DNA of 25,127 bases from Ruminococcus flavefaciens (GTDB lineage Bacteria > Bacillota > Clostridia > Oscillospirales > Ruminococcaceae): assembly GCA_002310115.1 (NCBI GenBank), contig DBYI01000022.1, positions 182,155-207,281 of the forward strand, written 5' to 3'. The notes below the pieces were generated by a model. It was not told where the DNA came from. It saw nothing but the letters and a program-made list of their open reading frames with translations, and made no database searches. Below are positions 1-7,271 of the stretch, in pieces. The position numbers were made by a program, and so were the translations under genes. The first letter of the stretch is position 1, and each line of letters opens with the position of its first letter.

Positions 1-1899
1 GCTGTTCATATCACCGAGTGAGTTGTTAGTGTTATAGTTGTCCGTAGTAGAAAGTTTAGCATGTAATGCAATTACTTTTAAAGCGTCGGCCGCATCAACA
101 AAACCATCGCCGTTAATATCGCCTATTTTAAACAACGGATCATCCTGATTCGGAAACTTTACAACATAGAAATTATCAAGCTTATATTTTTTCGCGCCAT
201 TAATCTTTGGAATATATTCGTCCGATAAAAAAACATATAATGTATTCTTTTCAGCTTTTCCGTCTGCCAATAGTTCAAGAGTTCTATTTGACTGTTTAAT
301 CATTTCTTCGAAAGGAGGCCTTGCAATATGAAAATGATTGATAGACATATTATGTTTGTACGCAAAGATACTGAAGTTGTATATATACTGCTCAGGTTGA
401 TCAGTATTCAAACCTACAAATTTATTACAACCATCTGCGAGTTGTTCCCAGCGAGGATCAGTAAGCTGTGAGTTGTAATTATGTGATTGCTTATACCATT
501 TTCGCGATTTTATCTGTTCTTTCATGTCTGTAAACTGCAAACCTAAACATATAATTATGGCAGTAAACATCAGCTTCTTATTACGTATACGAGAAAAACA
601 ATAGAGCACAAGTGTAAAAATAATGTACATTCCTATCCATGCGAATCTTCCTGTTGCTCGAAATGCAGACATCCACCTGATAATACTTTCAGAATAGTAT
701 ATATCGTAAATCTTAGTTTTATTTATATAGCAACTTGGACTTACAGCATAAAAAAAAGACACAAAAAACACCAAAGATCCGGATATCAGCCATACCTTGC
801 GCTTACTTAAAACAGTTTTAATAGTTTTAGATATTTTTCCTTTGCAGCTGAAAATGTGATTTAACAAAACTATAAATGATAAATAAGCTCCAAGTATTAT
901 TCCAAGTCCCAAGTATGCATATCCCTCAAACTGTTCAATATTTACGGGAATAGGTTTCAAAAAGGCACTTCCATTTGATGCAGGTCCTATCATACCGTGG
1001 CCTTCACACATAAGAGGGTTATAAAATGTATTTATGTTAGCTGAAAGTTCACCTAGCCCTGCTGCTGAAAAGTCGTTTTTGGTATAGAAAGCTCCTATTA
1101 TCCACAAAGTTAGCAGCGAAGTCAACGTTATTGAGGCAAAACTCATAAGTGGTCTTAAGTATTTCTTATACTTGAATATATCAGTAACAAAACATCCAAA
1201 CAGAAAACAATAAATCATTGGAAGATAATAAATATGTATACTAACTGCGATTATACCGAGAATGCCCCATAATATAGGTGGCATTGCGTAATTCTTCCAT
1301 TTATTCTTCCAAATATGGTTTTGATAAAGCCATAATACAAATCCGAAAATAATTACAAAATGACAGGCAAGTGATTCATGTCCATAAAGTCTTTGTAAAA
1401 TCACAGGGGTGACAATATAGAATGTGCTTCCTAAAACGCAAAAGATGCAATTTTTATTAAAGCGATACATTAGAAGTGAAGCTATACTTCCGTTGAGGAT
1501 AAAAGTGGTAATTCCCATTAAACCATAATATTGAAACGTCTCTGGTAAGATTGGGGAAAGCAATTTGAAAATAATAGCAAGCAATGGAAAGGAATCCGTG
1601 TACATGACAGATATTTTTATATCGCCAAGGATATTATCGATTAGTCCTAATGGAAAATGCCAGCCAGACTTTCTGAAGAAAATCCAACCGAGATAATGTT
1701 GAGTAAGATCACCGCCTTCAAGAAGCCAGTCATCATATGTTGGATTAAGTATTTTTGTACCATAAATTAATATAAAAAGAAATGCTCCCGTTATACCTGA
1801 CAAAAGCATTATAAACCATAGTTTATCTGTAAATGAAGCCGCCTTTTTTATAATAAAGATAAATTTTTTATTTTCTTTGCTATTGTAGTTACTTGGCAT
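1..1899 (-). CDS. DUF6311-type polytopic membrane protein with C-terminal type I dockerin (partial)
   Basis: A 633-codon open frame runs from ATG at 1899 off the left edge. AGGAG at 1912-1908 supports the start. After a short basic N-terminus there are many hydrophobic segments. The early part carries GGDLTQHYLGW and a YTDSFPLLAIIFKLLSP stretch, which I recognise as the DUF6311 (YfhO/glycosyltransferase-like) membrane family. After a hydrophilic domain near residues 460-585 comes GDINGDGFVDAADALKVIAL, a canonical calcium-binding F-hand of a type I dockerin. A second repeat seems to begin at GDMNS, cut by the window edge. Dockerins bind cohesins in cellulosome-like complexes and are normally on secreted enzymes, so a dockerin on a multi-pass membrane protein is odd. 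The membrane part probably handles a polyprenyl-linked sugar, but no substrate can be read. The family call is fairly sure and the dockerin very sure. Confidence 0.85.
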   Translation of the reverse strand, partial: MPSNYNSKENKKFIFIIKKAASFTDKLWFIMLLSGITGAFLFILIYGTKILNPTYDDWLLEGGDLTQHYLGWIFFRKSGWHFPLGLIDNILGDIKISVMYTDSFPLLAIIFKLLSPILPETFQYYGLMGITTFILNGSIASLLMYRFNKNCIFCVLGSTFYIVTPVILQRLYGHESLACHFVIIFGFVLWLYQNHIWKNKWKNYAMPPILWGILGIIAVSIHIYYLPMIYCFLFGCFVTDIFKYKKYLRPLMSFASITLTSLLTLWIIGAFYTKNDFSAAGLGELSANINTFYNPLMCEGHGMIGPASNGSAFLKPIPVNIEQFEGYAYLGLGIILGAYLSFIVLLNHIFSCKGKISKTIKTVLSKRKVWLISGSLVFFVSFFYAVSPSCYINKTKIYDIYYSESIIRWMSAFRATGRFAWIGMYIIFTLVLYCFSRIRNKKLMFTAIIICLGLQFTDMKEQIKSRKWYKQSHNYNSQLTDPRWEQLADGCNKFVGLNTDQPEQYIYNFSIFAYKHNMSINHFHIARPPFEEMIKQSNRTLELLADGKAEKNTLYVFLSDEYIPKINGAKKYKLDNFYVVKFPNQDDPLFKIGDINGDGFVDAADALKVIALHAKLSTTDNYNTNNSLGDMNS

Positions 1900-1981
1900 T
1901 ATATATACTCCTGGATGTGAAAATCTTTATAATTGATAAGAAGGTACAAATTTGAGATGAGTCCCTTCATTACATAAATAA

Positions 1982-2010
1982 ATTTTATCACTTAAATGTA
2001 TAAAAGTCAA
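1982..2010 (-). promoter_or_regulatory. SigA-type promoter for the dockerin membrane protein
   Basis: On the minus strand TTGACT (2010-2005) is followed after 17 bases by TAAAAT (1987-1982). It lies about 80 bases upstream of the ATG at 1899 with no gene between. Confidence 0.65.
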
Positions 2011-2100
2011 GAAATATGGGGAACTAAGGATGGCTGATGGTAAGATTAATCATGGAAAACATTCAACCCATTCTCCGTTTTTTAGTGTTTCAAGCTTTCC

Positions 2101-2403
2101 CTATTCAGGTTTTTCAATATTACGTCCTTTTATTCTAATGGGAATCAAAGCGTCGTGCTGACAATCTGGCAATGGATCTTCTATATCGATCCATCCTCTT
2201 TCATCAATTTCGTCGTTCCAATCTTTAAGTACATCTTCAAAGTCATCAAAGCAGTACTCATCAAATGAGGCCTGTACTGCATCATAGTCGCAATAATAAA
2301 AGAGAAAAACTTCTCCTCTTTTATTTTGGTATACCATTATCTTATATACAGTGTCATTGTTATTGCATTTATATGGGCTTTTCAGATATGCAAGTTTTCT
2401 CAT
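2101..2403 (-). CDS. Small acidic protein of unknown function, probably shortened by a nonsense codon
   Basis: A 100-residue acidic protein that I do not recognise. It is rich in aromatic and acidic residues (FDEYCFDDFEDVLKDW), has no signal peptide or membrane segment, and looks soluble. It starts with ATG at 2403; no good Shine-Dalgarno is seen. The frame closes with TAG at 2103-2101, but reading through gives 16 further protein-like residues (GKLETLKNGEWVECFP) before TGA at 2052-2050. A single TGG-to-TAG change would explain this, making the ancestral protein about 117 residues. It lies 84 bases downstream of another unrecognised gene and may be co-transcribed with it. Small acidic orphan pairs are sometimes immunity proteins, but nothing here shows that. 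Confidence 0.55.
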   Translation of the reverse strand: MRKLAYLKSPYKCNNNDTVYKIMVYQNKRGEVFLFYYCDYDAVQASFDEYCFDDFEDVLKDWNDEIDERGWIDIEDPLPDCQHDALIPIRIKGRNIEKPE

Positions 2404-2487
2404 GATATCACATACTTTCGCATAAAGTTCTTTCTATGATTATGCAGCGCCTAAGTCTGCGCCGAGGACAGCGGTAATTGAGAGCTT

Positions 2488-2973
2488 TCAATCTTTGATT
2501 TTCTTAAGTATTAAAACTCCGCCATCGTCTGCTATTACAAAATATGTTCCGTCATAGCTGAAGCCGCATGTATAAGCTTCATAGTTATAATAGATAAGTG
2601 TTTTGTTAAGAAAGCTGGCAGTAAAATATATATGCATAATATGCTTATCATCGACCTTGACAGTTACTTTCTCACCATTATCAGTTTTTTGAGGAAGCGA
2701 TCCTCCAAATTGTCCTGCAATACTTAGTTTTTCGTCCGGCAACCTATCGCAATAGGCAATCAGTTCTTTTTCATCAAGTATTATTTCACAGTCATCGATT
2801 GCACCGTTATTACAATCTACAATCGTAGTTCTCTGAGAAGAAATAATAATCATTTTACCATGACGTTCTTTTGAGAAAGCAAGCCATTCAAAACCACCAA
2901 CAGAAAAGGTGGCAGTAACTTCCCATCCTTTTATACTTTTACAAGCATTTAATGTGTCTATTGATGTCATCAT
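2488..2973 (-). CDS. Hypothetical protein, unrecognised family
   Basis: A protein of about 161 residues with no recognised motif. The frame opens at GTG 2988, but AGGTGGAG at 2990-2983 covers that codon and sits nine bases before ATG 2973, so 2973 (or the adjacent ATG at 2970) is the likelier start. The sequence alternates beta-like segments with charged turns (KVTVKVDDKHIMHIYFTAS, then a C-terminal TYFVIADDGGVLILKKIKD). It has no signal peptide or membrane helix, so it is probably cytosolic. A good promoter lies upstream at 3012-3041. It probably forms a two-gene unit with the small acidic gene downstream. Function unknown. Confidence 0.6.
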   Translation of the reverse strand: MMTSIDTLNACKSIKGWEVTATFSVGGFEWLAFSKERHGKMIIISSQRTTIVDCNNGAIDDCEIILDEKELIAYCDRLPDEKLSIAGQFGGSLPQKTDNGEKVTVKVDDKHIMHIYFTASFLNKTLIYYNYEAYTCGFSYDGTYFVIADDGGVLILKKIKD

Positions 2974-3011
2974 ATAAGTTAGCTCCACCTCGTTTTTTTA
3001 TTATTATTTTG

Positions 3012-3041
3012 ATTATATAGCATTCCCGCCGTTCAAGTCAA
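3012..3041 (-). promoter_or_regulatory. Promoter for the 2973 gene
   Basis: On the minus strand TTGACT (3041-3036), an 18-base spacer and TATAAT (3017-3012), about 40 bases upstream of the chosen ATG. Confidence 0.65.
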
Positions 3042-3099
3042 AGAGGTTGAAACTAAGGAAAGCTGAGTATGTGTTATTCGTATAAATCAGAGAATTTAT

Positions 3100-3891
3100 C
3101 TATTTTTTATATGTGATTACAATTTTCTGTGAAAGTTTCTTTCCGATTTGATAAATAAGCCAACCAATGACTCGTTTAAAAGCAGTCATGGGTATCCCTG
3201 GTGCATATCTCATCCCTTTGTATTTGGGCCAAAAGTTATTATCCTCAGTTGGAAAGTCATTTTCTCCTTTATTGCCGACACACATGGCTTGAAACAGATT
3301 AAATGGAATCAACACGCCAATTCCGGGAATGTGTGCTTTTCCGGATTTCACATCGAGGTAAAATCTCTTAGTTACATCGTATGTCCTTTGCAAATCTTTT
3401 TTAGTCGGGTGGTAGGCATTCCAACTCAGTGCAGTTATCGGAAGCTGATAGCATTTATTAAACCCCCATCCAGGAAGCGTTGCTGCTAAGGCTTTTGTAG
3501 TACTATCAGCGGAAATACCTCCGGTAGTGCTGATGATAAGAGCCTTCTTTCTGAAATATCTCGGTCGATGTAGCATAAATGCCATATGATCCGTAAAATT
3601 TTTCATGATTCCGGGTAAATGTCCCTGAAAACACGGAACAGAGAAAATAACAGCATCACATTCTTCTATCATATTTATGATCGGCTGCATTTTATCATGG
3701 TGCGGACAAGTTTTATGTCCTTTTCGGAAACAATTACTGCATCCTGTGCAGAATGGAAGATCAATTTCAGATAAAAGTATTTCATAAAATTTGATCGTAT
3801 TATCAATTTTCTTCATATACTTCTTTGCGGCCTGTGTCAGCCGCCATGTGTTTCCCTTGTGTGGGCCACCATTGAAGATCAGTATTTTCAC
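3100..3891 (-). CDS. Iron-sulfur flavoprotein-like NAD(P)H-dependent oxidoreductase
   Basis: 263 residues of the flavodoxin-fold NADPH-dependent FMN reductase family. The N-terminal FNGGPHKGNTWRL (residues 6-18) fits the FMN phosphate loop. Cysteines 48, 51, 54 and 62 form CX2CX2CX7C, the compact cluster motif of Isf-type flavoproteins, so a [4Fe-4S] cluster is likely. The middle (SVPCFQGHLPGIMKNFTDH) is the usual FMN-binding strand and helix. The C-terminal third is longer than in minimal Isf proteins and ends in a basic, partly hydrophobic stretch (GWLIYQIGKKLSQK) that could touch the membrane. The start is GTG at 3891, preceded by AGGTGA. Its own strong promoter is at 3941-3969, and it appears monocistronic. 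Substrate unknown; Isf proteins shuttle electrons or reduce O2 and peroxide. Confidence 0.8.
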   Translation of the reverse strand: MKILIFNGGPHKGNTWRLTQAAKKYMKKIDNTIKFYEILLSEIDLPFCTGCSNCFRKGHKTCPHHDKMQPIINMIEECDAVIFSVPCFQGHLPGIMKNFTDHMAFMLHRPRYFRKKALIISTTGGISADSTTKALAATLPGWGFNKCYQLPITALSWNAYHPTKKDLQRTYDVTKRFYLDVKSGKAHIPGIGVLIPFNLFQAMCVGNKGENDFPTEDNNFWPKYKGMRYAPGIPMTAFKRVIGWLIYQIGKKLSQKIVITYKK

Positions 3892-3940
3892 TTACTATCA
3901 CCTATTTGTTAATATATAGATTCCGATTTTTGTTACAATG

Positions 3941-3969
3941 ATTATACTATATATACGCTGATATGTCAA
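3941..3969 (-). promoter_or_regulatory. Consensus promoter for the iron-sulfur flavoprotein
   Basis: On the minus strand TTGACA (3969-3964), exactly 17 bases, TATAAT (3946-3941). Both hexamers are perfect. About 50 bases lie between the -10 box and the GTG start. Confidence 0.8.
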
Positions 3970-4097
3970 TATTCGAAGCTACAGCATAAATGTATTTTGA
4001 ACGGGCACATAATTTTCGATAGTTCAAATTAAACTTGTGAGCAAATATGGCGAGGTATTTAATGTCAATGTACTTCATGTTGTTCTTAAGTATTCCA

Positions 4098-4237
4098 GAT
4101 TAAGTCACCTTGAATTATCACTGAGAGTTGTATCACAGAGGCTCGGCCATAACAGCACGACGGTAACGAATGATATTTACACTCATGTTATCAAGAGGGC
4201 TGACGAAATGGCAGCAGTCAGAGAAGATGATTTCTGA
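4098..4237 (+). pseudogene. C-terminal remnant of a tyrosine recombinase (phage or ICE integrase)
   Basis: Roughly the last 45 residues of an open frame on the plus strand (ATG at 4049 or earlier, stop at 4235-4237) read VVSQRLGHNSTTVTNDIYTHV, then a charged tail. This is the C-terminal signature of tyrosine recombinases: the LGH histidine and the nucleophile tyrosine of DIYTHV. The catalytic arginine, the HxxR box and the N-terminal arm-binding domains are all missing, and the preceding residues do not look like integrase. It is a non-functional scrap. It lies about 200 bases from a tRNA 3' fragment on the other strand, the usual target of such enzymes, so together they mark an old integration event. 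Confidence 0.7.
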
Positions 4238-4333
4238 ATGCTGATTTTTTATTTGAAATATTGCATTAGAATCCATAAGAACCAAATAAGAAACACGCGT
4301 CTATTTTGATTTGATGAGCTATGGAAGAACAAT

Positions 4334-4368
4334 CCCCATTTTGGGGTTCTTACGTAAGAACCAAAATG
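4334..4368. repeat. Long palindrome, unassigned
   Basis: GGTTCTTAC and GTAAGAACC (4345-4362) form a perfect 18-bp palindrome. It extends outward as CATTTT and AAAATG with two extra G on the left (4337-4368). An overlapping CCCCATTTTGGGG (4334-4346) is a second inverted repeat. The half-site TAAGAACCAAA also occurs alone near 4277-4287. It lies between the recombinase scrap and the terminator, and could be an operator or cruciform of the former element. Confidence 0.5.
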
Positions 4369-4398
4369 ACATTTTCAGAAAAACTATCATATAAAAAA

Positions 4399-4430
4399 TT
4401 AACCACACAGTCAATAAACTGCGTGGTTAA
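4399..4430 (-). terminator. Intrinsic terminator downstream of the tRNA fragment
   Basis: TTAACCACACAGT (4399-4411) and ACTGCGTGGTTAA (4418-4430) pair over 13 positions (one G-U) around a six-base loop. On the minus strand a T6 run follows. It sits ten bases after the CCA end of the tRNA fragment, as a native tRNA terminator would. Confidence 0.75.
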
Positions 4431-4440
4431 GCCATTTGTT

Positions 4441-4482
4441 TGGAGCTTGTGACGGGACTCGAACCTGCGATCTGCTCATTAC
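4441..4482 (-). pseudogene. tRNA 3' fragment (attachment-site remnant)
   Basis: On the minus strand the sequence contains a T arm with GGTTCGAGTCC, then CACAAGC, T and an encoded CCA ending at 4441. This is the 3' end of a tRNA. The matching 5' acceptor strand GCTTGTG and a D arm are absent upstream, and the proposed T stem has an A-C mismatch, so no complete tRNA is encoded here. Similarity to a tRNA stops near 4482. A 3' tRNA segment next to a tyrosine-recombinase relic is what an att site leaves behind. The identity of the parent tRNA cannot be read safely. Confidence 0.6.
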
Positions 4483-4622
4483 GTACAGCCACACCAACAT
4501 TTTGGGATTTTTGCCAAATTCAAACAATCTGAGATGTTAATGGGGTTTTATCAGCTTTGATTCTTGTAATTGAAGTTGTTTTGAATGATTTAGAGCGATT
4601 TTTAATAGTTTTTTCAAAAATA

Positions 4623-4730
4623 AAGTCCAAATAATGTCCACGAATATCCAGTTGTTTCAACGTTTTTATTATAGAACTAAGTCCAAAATAATGTTCACGG
4701 ACAGATAAAACCTGCTATTGTCCAAAATGA
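4623..4730 (+). repeat. Imperfect direct repeats of a GTCCAAA motif
   Basis: AAGTCCAAATAATGTCCACG (4623-4642) recurs as AAGTCCAAAATAATGTTCAC (4679-4698), one inserted A and one C-to-T change apart. A shorter copy, GTCCAAAATGA, is at 4720-4730. Such repeats beside an attachment site resemble integrase arm-type binding sites. No gene is seen in 4238-4755; apart from these repeats, the palindrome, the terminator and the tRNA fragment it holds nothing I can identify. Confidence 0.45.
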
Positions 4731-4755
4731 CGGGGCTACATCTGAGAATTGTGAT

Positions 4756-6825
4756 TCATTTCAATTCAGTCATACTGCGTAGTCCTATGGCAAGAGTTGA
4801 AGCGTTATGCAGCAGTGCAGATGTTGCAGGCGGAAGCACGCCAAGCACACCAAGCCCGATAAGTCCGCCATTAAAGCCTATTATGGTTCTGTAATTCCAG
4901 CCGATACGTTTCATTAGGGCGTTGCTTAGACGTTTCAGTTCCACAAGAGCGTACAGGTCGTCGGCCGATACAGTTATATCCGCTATCTCACGTGCAATTG
5001 CGGCACCTGTGCTTATAGCAATACCAGCATCTGCTTCGCTCAGTGCAGGAGAATCGTTTACTCCGTCACCTATCATTACGACCTTGCGCCCTGCTTCATG
5101 CTCGGCACGTATAAATGCAGCCTTGTCCTCTGGGAGCACCTCCGCGTGATACTCGTCAACGCCCACTTTTTCAGCGACTGCTTTCGCTGTGCGCTCGTTA
5201 TCACCTGTCATCATGACTACTCGGGAAATGCCGTATTCATGGAGCTTCTTTACCACGTCGGCAGCTTCCTCACGCAGCGGATCTTCTATGCAGATAACGG
5301 CTGCGACCTCGCCACCTATGGCAAGATACAAATGCGAATACTCCTTTGGCAGATGCCTGAAAATGCGCTCATCGGGTGGAATACATCCCTCGTCCTCGAT
5401 GATGAAATGATGACTGCCGATGAGCACACGCTCGCCCTCCACCATACTCGAAATACCGTGTGCTACTACATACTCCACCTTTGAGTGGAATTCTTCATGT
5501 TCAAGATCTCTCTCTGCCGCAGCAGTCACGACTGCATTGGCGATAGAGTGAGGATAATGTTCTTCAAGGCAAGCTGCCAGTCTAAGCATTTCAGCTTCGT
5601 CACGTCCGCCGAAGGTTATGACCTGAGCAACTCTCGGACTTGAATGTGTGAGAGTTCCCGTCTTATCAAAAACTATGGTATCAGCCTCTGCAACAGCTTC
5701 AAGGAAACGTCCGCCCTTTACGGTTATGCTCGCGCGGCTGCAATCACGCATTGCTGACAGCACCGATATAGGCATTGCAAGCTTGAGAGCGCAGGAGAAG
5801 TCCACCATAAGTATGGACAGCGCCTTTGTGACATTCCTTGTCAGCAGGTAGGTCAGCAGAGTTCCACCCAAACTCCACGGAACAAGCTTATCTGCAAGAT
5901 GTGAAGCCTTGTCTTCTGCGGCAGATTTCAGCTTCTCGGACTCCTCTATCATCTTAACGATACGATCATAACGTCCGCGTCCTGCGGTATTCTCAACGCT
6001 GACAGTACACTCGCCGTCTTCAACGACCGTTCCTGCGTAGACGTAAGCTCCTTCGCTCTTGTGGACAGGTACGGATTCGCCAGTCATGGAAGCCTGATTT
6101 ACCATAGCATCGCCCGAAACCACCTTGCCGTCGAGTGGAATCATCGAGCCTGTTCTGACTACTATCATATCGCCCTTTCGGACTTCATTCACAGACATCA
6201 GAGCTTCCTGTCCGTCGGCAGTTTTTGTCCAGACTTGCTCAACTCCGAGAGACATAGTTCTTGCAAGGTCATCTATGGACTTCCTGTGTGTCCACTCATC
6301 GAGAATATCTCCTACATTCAGCAGGAACATTACCGAGCCTGCAGTCTTGAAGTCCCCTCGGAGAAGTGATACTCCGATAGCGGTAGCATCAAGAACAGAC
6401 ACTTCGAGCTTGCCTTTCAGCAGACATTTCAGACCACGAAATATGTATCTTGCAGCTTTGATAAAAGCCACTATCCTGCGTATGGGCTGAGGCAGTATGA
6501 GCTTGTTTATGCATCTTCTTATTACAACAGCTGCCAGTTTTTCCTCATACTGCTTATTCAGTTTTCTGCCTGTCTGTTCGGGTACAAGAGCTGTATTATT
6601 CTCATCGTTGAATGAAAAACTCGATAGTTTTTGTACTATCTTATCCCTGTCACAGTTGTATGCAATAACCACATCACAGGTGCGGTCAAATACCTGTACT
6701 CTTGTAACTCCTATTATTGCAGATAATGCATATTCAGCAATATCAGCCTGCTTAACAGTCATTCGCTTTATACAGAAGCGTACTCGCATACGTCCTTTTG
6801 TTTCGTGAAGTATCTTACATTTCAT
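4756..6825 (-). CDS. P1B-type heavy-metal transporting ATPase with atypical metal motif
   Basis: 689 residues starting at ATG 6825, set by AGGAG shortly upstream; the frame is open further upstream but that part overlaps the preceding hairpin and gene. An N-terminal HMA-like domain (1-75, containing GRMRVR) lacks CxxC. The actuator motif TGES is at 248-251, the phosphorylation motif DKTGTLT at 387-393 (D387), HYPHS (423-427) replaces the usual HP locus, TGDN is at 540-543, and GDGVNDSP at 586-593. The membrane segment before the phosphorylation domain has SCALKLAMP (344-352) where classical members have CPC or similar, so only one cysteine (C345) remains and no proline follows directly. The metal is therefore uncertain; related clostridial pumps carry the same variant. 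It exports metal at the cytoplasmic membrane. It is the last gene of the unit with DUF6110, across an attenuator-like hairpin. Confidence 0.88.
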   Translation of the reverse strand: MKCKILHETKGRMRVRFCIKRMTVKQADIAEYALSAIIGVTRVQVFDRTCDVVIAYNCDRDKIVQKLSSFSFNDENNTALVPEQTGRKLNKQYEEKLAAVVIRRCINKLILPQPIRRIVAFIKAARYIFRGLKCLLKGKLEVSVLDATAIGVSLLRGDFKTAGSVMFLLNVGDILDEWTHRKSIDDLARTMSLGVEQVWTKTADGQEALMSVNEVRKGDMIVVRTGSMIPLDGKVVSGDAMVNQASMTGESVPVHKSEGAYVYAGTVVEDGECTVSVENTAGRGRYDRIVKMIEESEKLKSAAEDKASHLADKLVPWSLGGTLLTYLLTRNVTKALSILMVDFSCALKLAMPISVLSAMRDCSRASITVKGGRFLEAVAEADTIVFDKTGTLTHSSPRVAQVITFGGRDEAEMLRLAACLEEHYPHSIANAVVTAAAERDLEHEEFHSKVEYVVAHGISSMVEGERVLIGSHHFIIEDEGCIPPDERIFRHLPKEYSHLYLAIGGEVAAVICIEDPLREEAADVVKKLHEYGISRVVMMTGDNERTAKAVAEKVGVDEYHAEVLPEDKAAFIRAEHEAGRKVVMIGDGVNDSPALSEADAGIAISTGAAIAREIADITVSADDLYALVELKRLSNALMKRIGWNYRTIIGFNGGLIGLGVLGVLPPATSALLHNASTLAIGLRSMTELK

Positions 6826-6842
6826 ATTATGTTCTCCTATAA

Positions 6843-6868
6843 AAACAGACCGTCTTAGCGGTCTGTTT
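6843..6868 (-). terminator. Hairpin terminator/attenuator between DUF6110 and the P-type ATPase
   Basis: AAACAGACCG (6859-6868 as read on minus) and CGGTCTGTTT (6843-6852) form a ten-base-pair stem with a six-base loop. On the minus strand the descending arm runs into TTTTT. The ATPase ribosome site follows within about ten bases. It could lower or condition expression of the pump relative to DUF6110. Confidence 0.7.
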
Positions 6869-6872
6869 CGTC

Positions 6873-7166
6873 TTATTCTTCGCTTGTTGCGATCTCTCCG
6901 CATTCGTCTGCGATAATAGCAGCTTCTTCCTCAATAACTCTCTGCTCGTTTATCTCCTTAGCGTCAGCAAGAATGTCATCGCAGTTCTCACGGACTTTTG
7001 AAGCAGTAGCCATAACGTCTGCCTTAGCGCGAAGTACAGCCGCAGTTGCCTGTGTATAGCATTTCTTTGCGTCCTTGCTGGAAAGCACTCTGATACCTGC
7101 TGTACCAAATAGAACTCCGCCTGCGAAAAGGCCTATCTTTTTCCATGGAATATCGTTGAATTTCAT
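6873..7166 (-). CDS. DUF6110 family membrane-anchored protein
   Basis: 97 residues. After a short polar start comes one hydrophobic segment (about 10-28, KIGLFAGGVLFGTAGIRVL), then SSKDAKKCYTQATAAVLRAK and a helical acidic tail. This matches DUF6110 proteins as I recall them in Clostridia, where they sit beside metal P-type ATPases. It probably has one N-terminal helix in the membrane and a cytoplasmic helical tail; a role as a small accessory subunit of the pump is inferred from position only. The ribosome site is GAGGTGATATT before ATG 7166. C36 and C62 are the only cysteines before a third near the end. Confidence 0.75.
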   Translation of the reverse strand: MKFNDIPWKKIGLFAGGVLFGTAGIRVLSSKDAKKCYTQATAAVLRAKADVMATASKVRENCDDILADAKEINEQRVIEEEAAIIADECGEIATSEE

Positions 7167-7271
7167 AATATCACCTCAGTAAAAAGTCGAAAGATTTCGT
7201 TTCGTTATATTTATGATACCATATATAATGTCCTCTTTCTGCTCCGAACAGAAAAAAGTTGGTATATGATA

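Noticed and set aside
4441..4540. A functional tRNA gene on the minus strand
   Set aside because: The 5' acceptor strand, D arm and a fitting anticodon stem are absent; only the T arm and CCA end are present.
4623..4730. CRISPR-like array
   Set aside because: Only two or three imperfect copies with unequal spacing and no cas genes.
6826..6903. Longer N-terminus of the P-type ATPase (RR-rich)
   Set aside because: This part overlaps the DUF6110 end and the hairpin, is composed of basic junk residues, and the AGGAG site fixes ATG 6825.
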